A stretch of 64,000 bases of DNA from Neofusicoccum parvum. Its lineage: Eukaryota > Ascomycota > Dothideomycetes > Botryosphaeriales > Botryosphaeriaceae. The position numbers and the translations under genes are program-made. The stretch lies in the NCBI GenBank assembly GCA_020912385.1, contig CP087218.1:372001-436000 (forward strand), in the 5' to 3' direction. The notes under the pieces were generated by a model. It ran no database searches. It was not told where the DNA came from and saw nothing but the letters and a program-made list of their open reading frames with translations. Of this stretch, positions 54,946-64,000 are shown in pieces. The stretch's first letter is position 1; each line of letters begins with the position of its first letter.

Positions 54946-57544
54946 AACGGAAAAGGGAAAGGAGCGTATGGATGGCGAGACGAGCCGTTAATGGCGATCA
55001 GCCTTCAGTGGGCGCATGCCCAAGACTAAGATGGGTCTGGGCCAAGCAGCGCTGCGGATTTTGGAGAGAAGTGGAACCGTCGGAAGGAAACAAGAGCGAG
55101 AGAACTGCGAGATGAACTGATGTCGGGCGAGTGGAGGGGCGAAGGCAGGGCGGGCAGAAGTGCGGCCGAGTGTGCTGCAGAGCTTCTCGATGCTTGTTCA
55201 CGCAGTCGTGAGACGTCGACGCGTGGGGACAGGGAAGGTCATGTTTAGGTGTTTGGGCCGGCAGCAGGAGAGCTGAAGAGAAAGGACCGAGTGGTACCAT
55301 AAGATACGTCGCGGGCGGCACATCCGGGCCCGGGGAGATGATCTCTTCGCTCGCAGCAGCTGGTCCTAGCAACCACGTTCCTGGCCCCTGGCCCCTGCAG
55401 CTTAGCAATTCTCGCCATCAATACGCGCGCATTTCCTGCCGTGCTTAGCGTGAGAGGTGTCAGGGTATGCAAGGGCACGAAGCTTAAACTGAGCAGAGCG
55501 ATAACGGTCCGTGCAGGGAAGGCGGGTCTTGGGATGCACAGTGATTGGGAAAAGCATATAGCCTCCGCTCAACCTCATACCCGTGAAATGACGCGCTCGC
55601 AGGGCTCCGCGCAGGACGATCAGAGCGTGAATTGCCTGTTTCAGTGGCAGGTTTGCTGAGGGCTTGGGCTCTTGCGAGTGGAACAGCGTCGCAACGCTTC
55701 CAAGAAGCTAGGCTCGAGACGGCTGTTGCACCGCCCATGAAGACGGGTCCGTCCGCGAGCAGGATGAGGCTGACGCCGTTGGCCGCCGCTGGCCGCTGGC
55801 CGTCCCGGGACCATCTGCGGACGGCCGAGGGCCCAGCACGGAGCAGGTGGAGCTGCCGGTGGGCTAGAGAGACGCATTGAATGACGGTCGGCAAAGTGGC
55901 TCCCTCGAGACGCCTGATCTCCATTCACGTGGCGAGGGCGGGGGATCTCTGGGAGCAAAAGTCATGCGCTCGTCGGTTCTGGGAGACGCTCTGGGCCGTA
56001 TGGGGGTTCCCGAGATGGGAACCGGCAGGACGGGCACCTGCATCAGCCAGACAGGGACCTCATTTGGAAGATGCCGACTCAGCAGCGGAAGGGGCGGGAT
56101 GGTGGTTCGCTGGGGGCCAGTCCTTGCGAGTCATCGTATCGACGGATCAGCCGCTGAGATACAGTTAGCCTTTGCTGCGCGCAATGGCGCCGGAAATGAT
56201 GCTTCGGCTCTCATCCGACCAAACACGCGGCCACGGCCGCTGGGGCTGGCGGAAGTGGGAGGCACCCCGAGAGCGACGCTCGAAGGAGCGGCAGCACGAG
56301 ATAAGAGAGCGCGGCACGGCCCACGCTGGACCAGAACTGGGTGATAACGGCAGGCCGGCGGTTCAGGGGAATGCGGCGAGGGCAAGCCGAGCCGGCGGCG
56401 GCCGGAAGGACAGGCTGGGGTACGCGTGGTGTGGACGCGGAGCAGGTGGCTGCGAGCCATGTCCCAACGCCAGGGACGCAGCCGGCTGGGGTGCTGGAGA
56501 GCGCAGCGGCGGCGGCGTGGGGGAGCGCGCCGCGAGCTCGCTTCGGCAGCCGGAAGAGGCAGGGAGTGGCCGCTGCCGTGGGCGGGTGCAGCGCAGGCCA
56601 GCGCAGGCCAGCGCAGGCCAGCGCGGCCGACGCAGGCCGACTGCCAAAGCCCGCCCGCATGCGTCCCGAACCGCCTGGCCGACGCGCTAGAGCGCTGCGC
56701 AGCGCCGGCCTGCCTGTCCGAGAGTAGGTTCGGCTGCTGCCCACGCCAACGGGCCTGCCGGGCGCTGCAGCTGCTGCGCTAGGCCGCACATATAAACACG
56801 AACAACTTGGCGATGTGCTGGTTCTGATCTGGCTGCGCTGCGGCCGGATCTCGCTTGCGTCGCATTTATCACCACTCCCGCCCCAGCAAACGCCCAGCCC
56901 GCCCGATGTCACGCCTGCGCCGCCGGGATCAGGCCGCGCTGCTGCGAACTAGACAAATACCTCGCTGGCGCTGCGTCTCACCACTGCGGCCGTCGAACGG
57001 GCGGGATGGCTCCTATACTGCTCTCCTGCTGTGTGATAATCAGGCCCGCATATACCCTCACCCGCGCCCGCCCAGCCACTCATGCCCGCCCAGCGCCCCC
57101 GTCCCTCGCCTACTCTCGCCTATCCTCGCACACTGCTGCCCTTTGCCCGCCATTGAGCCTATCCCGCCGAACTCCACACGGGTAGGTTAAAGTTCGGGCA
57201 TGATCAGAGCCGGGATGCCGTGTCCATCTGCGACACAAGTTAGACAGGGGCCGCCCACGACAACCAGCCCGCCGGGTCGCCAGCCGCCGGCCTGAAGATC
57301 CCCCAGGGACAAAGACAACACTTGTCCGTCACGCACCTATGCCGCCGTTCCTTCGTCCTCCCGTTGCTTCTTCGCCATGTGTGCCAGGTAGTTGCGCTTC
57401 CAGTTTACGTAATTGGCACGGTCTGCGTCCGCCGGCGCCTTCACCTCGTCTCTGTCGACCCGTCTCTGGTACCTGCCGGAGTGCACAACCCAGTCAGTAT
57501 ACACCGCCTATAACGTCCTCTGTTTCGTGCCGAGCCGTCTATAC
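54946..57544. other. long GC-rich spacer, no supported gene
   Basis: These 2.6 kb contain chance frames up to 233 codons on both strands, with conflicting reading and no motif. Three perfect copies of a 10-bp unit lie at 56591-56620. A TATAAA sequence at 56789-56794 has no gene start that I can attach to it. Confidence 0.5.
56591..56620 (+). repeat. 10-bp tandem repeat, three perfect copies
   Basis: The unit GCGCAGGCCA occurs three times in a row, with degenerate copies continuing to about 56640. It is a small GC-rich minisatellite. Confidence 0.9.
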
Positions 57545-58648
57545 TCACTCGCACGCCACCTCCCAAGCCGCCATGGCTGGGGTCGGCCGCTTCGGCTCCT
57601 CAGTCGCGGCAGTGCCAGTGGCTTTGGCGATGGCAGCGTCGCCGCCCGACGACGAGGCATCCGCGAGGCCGACTCCGCCGTCGTCGCTGGACAGGCTGGA
57701 CGGCGGGGTCGTGGTGCCGTCGTCGCAGCAGCTGTAGCTATGGCCGCGGCTGCGCCCGCCGTCGTCGCTGATGGTGCGACTGCGCTGCGTAGCATCTTCT
57801 CCATCCTCTTCCTCATTCGCGGCTAGCTGGTGACGCCTTCGTACCGCGTCGTACTCGTCCTCCCATGCCTCTCTGTAGCCGCCTCCCACGCGCGGCGCGG
57901 AGGGTTCCTTGTTGGCTGCCGCTCGGCCGGCGCCACTCTCGACGTTTTCCGCGACCGCGTCTCTGCCACGCTCCAGACCCGGCATGCTGGACGGGATGCC
58001 CCTGCCATGCCGCCTAGCTTCCTCCTCGGCCTTCATGGTGTTCGTGTCGTCGTCGTGCTGATCGCGGCAGGGCAGGTGCGTTGTTGGCGTCGCGGTGGCG
58101 ATTTTACTGAGAAAGCTCCGAGGCCTGAGTGCGAGGAGACCCTGATGCGGGATAGGTGAACGCGGCAGACCATGAGCCGCTTGTTCTTTGTTATGCGGCG
58201 GCAGTGAATGACGGTCAATCCTGTTGCTTCTGTTGGTGTCAGGATTGTCACCATGCTGCTGCGGCGGCGGCACCGCAGCTGGCTCCGGTGTCTGCGCGCG
58301 GAGTCCTTCCTTGAGTTTGACCCCGGAGCGCTGAAGAAATGCCGGAATATCAACCCTCTTCCTGCGGTTGTTCTTGGGCACTGGCGCGGGAGAATCCATG
58401 TTGTCAAGGGCGGGCTGTCGCTGCCAAACCGGGAAAAGCGCAACGAGAGCATTGGTAAAGGACCGGTAGACCTCCCCGAAGCAAAAGCGCATCTTAGTGC
58501 GTGCTGTTGGGAAATGACGGTTGCTTTGATTAGTGATGTTGGCCGATAGATGGATGTTCGCTGGCTGTAGTGGATTGTTTGCGCTGCCAGATGCTGAGCT
58601 GTTTGGGCTGCCGGCGTGCGCGTCGTCACTTCCAGCCATGGTGCTCAT
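57545..58648 (-). CDS. disordered hypothetical protein
   Basis: One frame of 367 residues from ATG 58648 (MSTMAGSDDAHAG); a second ATG three codons later is equally possible. No family is recognised. The protein is mostly low-complexity and charged, with a short hydrophobic patch (MRFCFGEVYRSFTNALVALF) near residues 50-75, an Arg-rich middle, an acidic stretch (AANEEEDGEDATQRSRTISD) and a Ser/Gly-rich C terminus ending in PAMAAWEVACE. It could contain unrecognised introns, because the hydrophobic patch looks more structured than its flanks. The frame is much longer than chance frames nearby, but GC content is high. Confidence 0.5.
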   Translation of the reverse strand: MSTMAGSDDAHAGSPNSSASGSANNPLQPANIHLSANITNQSNRHFPTARTKMRFCFGEVYRSFTNALVALFPVWQRQPALDNMDSPAPVPKNNRRKRVDIPAFLQRSGVKLKEGLRAQTPEPAAVPPPQQHGDNPDTNRSNRIDRHSLPPHNKEQAAHGLPRSPIPHQGLLALRPRSFLSKIATATPTTHLPCRDQHDDDTNTMKAEEEARRHGRGIPSSMPGLERGRDAVAENVESGAGRAAANKEPSAPRVGGGYREAWEDEYDAVRRRHQLAANEEEDGEDATQRSRTISDDGGRSRGHSYSCCDDGTTTPPSSLSSDDGGVGLADASSSGGDAAIAKATGTAATEEPKRPTPAMAAWEVACE

Positions 58649-59249
58649 CGCCCACGAGGAACCAACCACTTCTGCGCGGGCCTTGTGGAGAAGGCACACC
58701 CGCCATAAATGAGCGGACGGCTTCGACCTTCACCTTGTGGTTTGAGCAAGGACACAGACTCTGCACACAAAGATAGCCAACTTGAATGTCTCACTTCCCA
58801 TTATCTGTAGAATGCTACCATCACCAGACTCCACACGCAGACGATAAAGAAGCTTTCTGTCAAACCACCCACTGGCTAGAAACTTCTAACGCAATCTCGT
58901 TGAGCCGTTTGTGGTGTTCCAACCCGCCACGTGCCCGCCGTTGTTGAAAGCAATGAATCGCCCACCCACCACATCTTGAGAATTATGAGACACTCCCTTT
59001 TCCGGACTTTGAAGAACAAGGGACCCTCTTCCAGGGAAGACCATCCACCTTCCTGAGTTTGTTACTGACAGAGGTCCGTGCCATCGTCTTTTTCCCCCCA
59101 ACGCTTGCCCAGCGCATACGTCGCCCTCGGATCAACCGTTACCGTAGAGCAGGTGTACAAGAACGTCGACAAGGTCGTACTTGTAACTACGTCTGGAGGA
59201 GCAGCATCCGGCACTATAAAATAACCTTTCAGCATCACCATGACGGAGA
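58649..59249. other. spacer, possibly with an alternative last exon
   Basis: No independent gene is supported. If the next gene uses a GTATGT donor at 59279-59274, an open frame from about 59219 to 59061 could be its last exon (contains TSTTLSTFLYTCSTVTVDPR). Confidence 0.4.
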
Positions 59250-59774
59250 CTAGCTTTTACAGGCTGCACTGTACATACCTGAGCTGTCCTGAGGGTTCGT
59301 CAAGACGCACTTGACGCTCGAGATACGGTCGTTCCATTGGAGTGCTTCCTTCTTCAAGTCCGCATTTCCCGGATATTGGTAGCTCTTCACCGAGTCGCCA
59401 TCAGGCTGACAGTTGGTGTCGCTGATAGATTTGTTATCTCATGCGGCAAGCCACCACTGTCAGGAGCTAAGGTATACGTACATGTAAGCGCTGCAAATGT
59501 AGCCCAGGTCCGGTCCAAAAGAAGAGATCTGGTCCTGCAAGAGTATGGGCATGTTGAGACATTCACCGACGGGCGCCTGGAACCATTGGCATCTGCCACC
59601 CCAGTTCGCGTCATCGCATGCGTAGAAGCTGGCTCGAGTATTGTCGATACGCTTGACAAGCGTGGTTTGTGGGAGATATGGGATCTCCTTGCCCAGCTGC
59701 GGTGGCTTCAGGAGGGCTGCACCGAGTCCGAGAAGGGCATTCATGAGGAGGAATTTGGTGTGAAGAAACGACAT
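59250..59774 (-). CDS. small secreted cysteine-containing protein, crystallin-like
   Basis: Exons are 59774-59482 and 59421-59250, giving 154 residues. The N terminus is a signal peptide (MSFLHTKFLLMNALLGLGAA). The mature part has SFYACDDANWGGRCQWFQAP, GECLNM, DQISSFGPDLGYICSAY, then TNCQPDGDSVKSY and WNDRISSVKCVL. The repeated pattern of aromatic-C-x-x-x-x-W-G-G-x-C followed by I-S-S-x-x-P/K resembles beta-gamma-crystallin-like small secreted proteins of fungi. Such proteins are candidates for extracellular or host-interaction roles, but nothing here proves that. A perfect GTATGT donor near the end (59279) allows an alternative C terminus. Confidence 0.75.
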
Positions 59775-60265
59775 TGTGCTTTGTGGGTGTGGATGGATCC
59801 TGATTCTTGGCCGTTTGCTAAGAGGGTCGGTAGAGGTAGGAAAGAGAGGGCGTGGTTATGCTTTTACGGTTTTATGTGACCATCACTTTTGGCGTCGTCA
59901 TGGGTGGACCTTTTCTGCATATTGTCTGCTGCCACCTACACACTGCAGTATCACGATAGCACTCCTCGGGCACACTACACAGCAGCGAGGTTCAACAAAG
60001 AACCTATGATCAAGTGCATCAGGTGCAGATGCTGATTTTGTCAAGACCGCCTCAATTTACGCTGTCATTCATAGCCAGGGGCACTTCACGAGCCAGTAGT
60101 CCGGTGTACTGAACATCCATTACCTACCACATCAAAGAACACCCGTGCCAAAGTGAGCCAAGGAGTGAGAAAAGTTTTCACGTGCTCATAACCAAGTATC
60201 TGCCTTCCTCACCATGACCATGCCTGTGAGGGGTAAAGCCTCTGCGCTTACGCCCATTTCCCAGA
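59775..60265. other. spacer, no gene seen
   Basis: This lies between the end of the oxygenase gene and the start of the small secreted protein gene, both on the minus strand. Nothing else is visible. Confidence 0.45.
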
Positions 60266-63200
60266 TCACTTGCGCCGTTTTGCAGGCTTCTTGGTCTCTG
60301 GGGCAGCACGTTTTGAACCGGTTGATCTGGCAGCACGGCTAGCGTCCGCATTGCCCGTTCTCGTATCAAGTTGCTGCTGATCCCTGGTCCCGCGACCTCG
60401 CGTGGTCGCATGTTCTGCAGTCTGCTGCGCCGAGCTCGATGACGCAGCGCCTGCCCCATTCGAACGTTGTAGCCTCAGTGCCGCAGCGGACTTGTCACTG
60501 TAGACAAAGCCCGGCTTGTCCTTGGTGGCCTCGAATGGAGGTTCCTTGTTGACGCCGGCTGGGGCTCTGATGTCCTTGAAGCCTATGAGCTTGCTGTATT
60601 GGCGCCCGAGGACCTTCTTCAAATCCACGGCCGAGTCAAGATGTTGCAGTTCCTGATCTGCTTTTTGAAAGCGTTCGTTCCAAGGATCCCATTCCTTGCG
60701 CCACGCGTCCTCGGTCTTTCCAATCAGAAGTGTCAACGGAGATGGACCGCGGAGGATTTGGAATGTGTAACTCGTCGCGATGTGTCCACCCAGGCTGTAT
60801 TGGAGGTGCTTGCGACGATCCTCTCTGAAGCGGAAGTGTCCCCATTTTTCATTGGGTCTCTGCAGAAAGTCGTTGAGATGTAGTGTACAGTACTCGCAAG
60901 GGCACTCCACAGGATCACGCGTCCAATCCTGTAGGCGTCTTGGCTCGTCACCAACATACCGCTTGATGTAAGCACTGATGATGGTCTGGTACAGAGACGT
61001 ATACCTCGTTCCTGACGTGTCCCAAGAAGCGTTGTGGCTCCTAGCAATAGGTAATAAAGTCCGGAGGAAGGGAATTAGGACCAAATGAAACATTTCCGAG
61101 TCTGCCTTTTCAACGCACGCTTTGATTTTGTCAAGAACCTGGTCCAATTCGGATTCGAGTCGGAACTCGAAGATGAACTCGAAGAATTGCGCAAGAGTTT
61201 CGCCTTTGAGTTGAGGGATACTTCGGGGTTTCTTCCCATGTTGAATGGCATACCGAGTCCATCCAATGCCGGCGAGTGGCATTTCTTCCTCAACACGCTC
61301 TTGGTCAAGGTCGAATGTCGATATTGACTGAATCAGAAGCTCATGAAGAGTTTCCTTAGCTTTTTCTGCCGGTATTCGAAGTTCACCAGACTTCGCCGCA
61401 GCAGACATGTGCGCTAGTAAAGCTATGATCGATGGTGTGCCGGACAGATTACGCTTAGCTGCGGCAATAATCCTTCAGGGGTGTAAGCATTGTGATCGGG
61501 TGGTTCATGGAGCTAGTCTCGCGTGACTTACCTCTCAAACGTCTTCTCTGGCTCTTTGGAATCCTTGACCAGCTTCACAAGTGCAGGGGCGTCGTGTACG
61601 CTCATGCCCTCGCAATAATCCAGAGCTTCGTTCATCAAATCTTGGATCCAGCTGTCCATGTGCCATTCGGTGACTTTGTCGGATCCTTCTGTGGCACTTC
61701 GGACACACTGAAGAAACCCCTGAAGGTTGGCGTAACGTTTATGGATATTTTTTTCACGAGTGAAACAACGACGTAGTCTACAGATTGTGTTAGCCCATGG
61801 CATAAAGCATGAGTGACTTCGACACACCCTTTTTGGAGTGGTGCGAATCCTGCCGTCGACATCCAGGCTATCACGCTGTTGAGTGCCTCGTCATCAAGTC
61901 TCTGATCTACCAAATCAGCAGCACTTTCGAAAAGCGCGGTATCGTGTAGAGTGTAGCACGCTTTGACGGCCTGGCTGATAGGGTAGTCGGAGCGTTCCAT
62001 CTTATGAGATCGTTCCCCGAGGAAAATCAACTCAATCGCCGTTTGAAGATCGTGTCTCCGATCTGCATCTGCCGGGCTGGCATCAACGTTACGACGCAGG
62101 TAATCGATCAAGTATCGAATGTCCTGAGACGTATCCGAGTGAGCAGTGGGTTTCCAGTTATTTCTGCGTCGCTCCTGGAGGTAATTCCTGAGAAGGAATT
62201 CAGACCAATGCTGTCGAGGTATTATAATGACGGCCTGAATGGTAAATCAGCACCAATGACTAAAGTTCACAGTCAAGATGCTTACCGAATCTCTGTACCA
62301 GTGAGTGGCTGAGCATCCTTCGTTGCCCCAGTACTCTGCAAAATCTTCCTCATCGGGATCCCTTCTGAAAGGCTTCAGCTGCACAATGATGTCCTCTGAA
62401 ATTTCTGCATCACCGATAAACATTTCGTTCTGATCAATGGCGTGCTTCAACTTCAGAGTGACTTCTTCGTCTGAGTCGATCACGTGGAATCCCTTGCTAC
62501 TCTCGAATCCGGACATGGTTTTGTCATGCCGCACATATCCAGAATAAGGAATTTCGGCCATGCATGACCCAAAGACTTCCCGTTGGAGATTTGCGAGGAA
62601 GTAGCAAAAGCTGGCCTCTTCGCTCGCTTCTTTCAGTGCTTGGACTACGGCCATGTCACGGCCCTTCAAGCCGTCGTAACGTAGATTCGCGTCTGTATAC
62701 TTGTGATCCAAAATGTAGCAATACTCGGGTTCCTGGGTCTCACTGGTAAGGCAGTCACTCAACCATTCCCTGAGTGCGGAGCGAAGGAGTTGCGTTTTAG
62801 TCATAGAGACTGGGCTTGGCGGTACCGAGGAAGATGAAGTGTTGATCAGATTGTAGGTGAGCACCCAGCGGTACCCTGATGTAATCTCGGTGACTTCATG
62901 TGTGACGTCGGCAAACCTGTATCTGTGAGCTGTGGTGATAATACAGATTCAGTAAATGAGCATCTCTTGCCAGCAGACGTAAGACTGTTTCATCTCCTCA
63001 GAACGGAAGGTTTTCTCCTGCCCGGCATGCTTCACTTTCACGACTCCGCCGGTATGTGGACAGGGAAGACATATGACAAGTGTTCCAAACATTCTGGGGG
63101 CTTTCTCGGTGTCCCTGTGAGGCTTGAACATAGCTCCCTTCTCGTAGAGCAGCATCTTGTACAGCTGCGCCTCTACATTCCATCCACTGCTGGCGATTCC

Positions 63201-63629
63201 TAGCTCTTCAGAAATTTTGGCGACCAGGTCTTTCAGCATGTGGGTCCATGCCAAATTCCGAATTTGAAACTTGTCCGGGTTGAGCTCCCAGGTGTTCCGA
63301 ATGGAGGTGTCGATGATAGTTTCGCTGCCTTTCCCGAATGGCGCTTGGTGGCAAGCTTTCACTAAGCTTTGAGCATTGTGCTGGCTCAGAGGCAGGTCGA
63401 TGTCTCCCACCCCATCAATGTGGATTTGGGGATCGACAGCTGTGTCCAAAGGGCCGGAAGAGACAAAGCTCCCTACACCATTGATTCCATCGAGGGCTTC
63501 GCACAAGAGTTTCGCATGCCTATCTCTGTCGTCGACAGTGCTCTCGCTCGCACCGGACGAAAACTCGGCTTCGGAGTCAGTTTCGCTGTTCTCAGACTCC
63601 GTGAGGTCGATATCGCTGAAATTTGTCAT
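60266..63629 (-). CDS. 2OG-Fe(II) oxygenase-like protein with long C-terminal region
   Basis: Five exons: 63629-62986, 62922-62286, 62234-61828, 61777-61532 and 61472-60266. All phases close, giving 1046 residues. After an acidic, Ser/Glu-rich start, residues about 130-240 form a 2-oxoglutarate/Fe(II) dioxygenase fold: YKMLLYEKGAMFKPHRD with the H-x-D pair at 171 and 173, FGTLVICLPCPHTGG, then VTHEVTEITSGYRWVLTYNL with the distal His223 and the 2OG-binding Arg233. The four key residues are therefore present. The remaining 800 residues are helical, without a named domain, and include a cysteine pair (CPCEYC) and a basic tail (APETKKPAKRRK) fit for nuclear import. The substrate is unknown. The second acceptor has a 6-nt alternative at 62917, which would drop two residues. 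Confidence 0.87.
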
Positions 63630-64000
63630 GGTTGACCTCTCTCGGCGCTGTTCACAACACGCGTTTTAGCGGAAGCGTGTGGGAGATCGCGTCGCGAAGG
63701 ACTCGTTCACGTTCCAGTGGGGATGACTGTCTCTCTGAAACGAAGTGTCCAGTATCAGGATCCGATAAACCAAGTGGAAGGGAGGGAGAAGGAATCGCCA
63801 TCAATTGTGCAGCGACGGAAATGCAAGGAGGTGCGACACCAAATTTACACGCTAGACGCCGATCACATACTGGGGTCTCCGACAAGGATCTCCGACAGGG
63901 ATCACTGATGCTTGGAGAAGTTGCAGGATAAATATTTATTGTCCTTTTTTCGTCTTGGCTTTGCAGTTATACTTTTCGAATGGGTTGTTCCACTGGTGAT
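63630..64000. other. upstream region of the oxygenase gene, window end
   Basis: This should contain the promoter of the oxygenase gene. Short frames on both strands are not supported as genes. The window ends here. Confidence 0.45.

Noticed and set aside
56211..56912. 233-codon minus-strand frame over the 10-bp repeat region
   Set aside because: Composition follows the GC-rich repeat; no domain, and the opposite strand is also open.

Overview
This window is nuclear DNA from a filamentous ascomycete (Pezizomycotina). Introns are short (47-184 nt) with GTAAGT/GTATGT/GTACGC-type donors, genes are single and close on both strands, GC is high in the genes, and a HET-domain gene and a fungal rhodopsin-domain protein are present. 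A Dothideomycete is plausible from the style of the proteins, but I cannot fix the species. Exon boundaries were worked out by hand from splice sites, reading frame and protein family; most multi-exon genes close perfectly in phase.

Layout. 0.7-7 kb: STT3 (oligosaccharyltransferase), then an unrecognised proline-rich protein with a CxxC pair. 7.5-17 kb: the intronless BRR2 spliceosomal helicase, BNA1 (kynurenine pathway) with an unexpected presequence, and a CTR copper transporter divergent from BNA1. 17-26 kb: ORC3 and a GPATCH11-like G-patch protein on the minus strand, then a DUF3712 membrane protein and a small lipocalin-like protein. 26-32 kb: a HET-domain protein and a mitochondrial PP2C phosphatase (PTC7 type), both minus. 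32-37 kb: PRP16 and PWP1, divergent from a 236-bp promoter. 39.5-48 kb: a serine-rich protein with SKRS repeats, CKS1, an unrecognised protein with a hydrophobic tail, and a short-chain dehydrogenase. 47.7-51.8 kb: two small tandem paralogues, then a gene-poor stretch with a degenerate membrane-protein fragment. 51.8-63.6 kb: a coiled-coil membrane protein, a rhodopsin-domain protein, a disordered protein, a small secreted crystallin-like protein, and a 1046-residue 2OG-Fe(II) oxygenase-like protein.

Most genes are conserved housekeeping functions: splicing (BRR2, PRP16, G-patch protein), rRNA processing (PWP1), replication and cell cycle (ORC3, CKS1), glycosylation (STT3). The accessory-looking parts are the HET gene, the 47.7-51.8 kb stretch and the 54.9-63.6 kb stretch. 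I found no transposon, CRISPR array, tRNA or rRNA gene, and no multi-gene system that I can defend as new. The best leads are the mitochondrial presequence on BNA1, the long uncharacterised region attached to the 2OG oxygenase domain, and several in-frame alternative splice choices.
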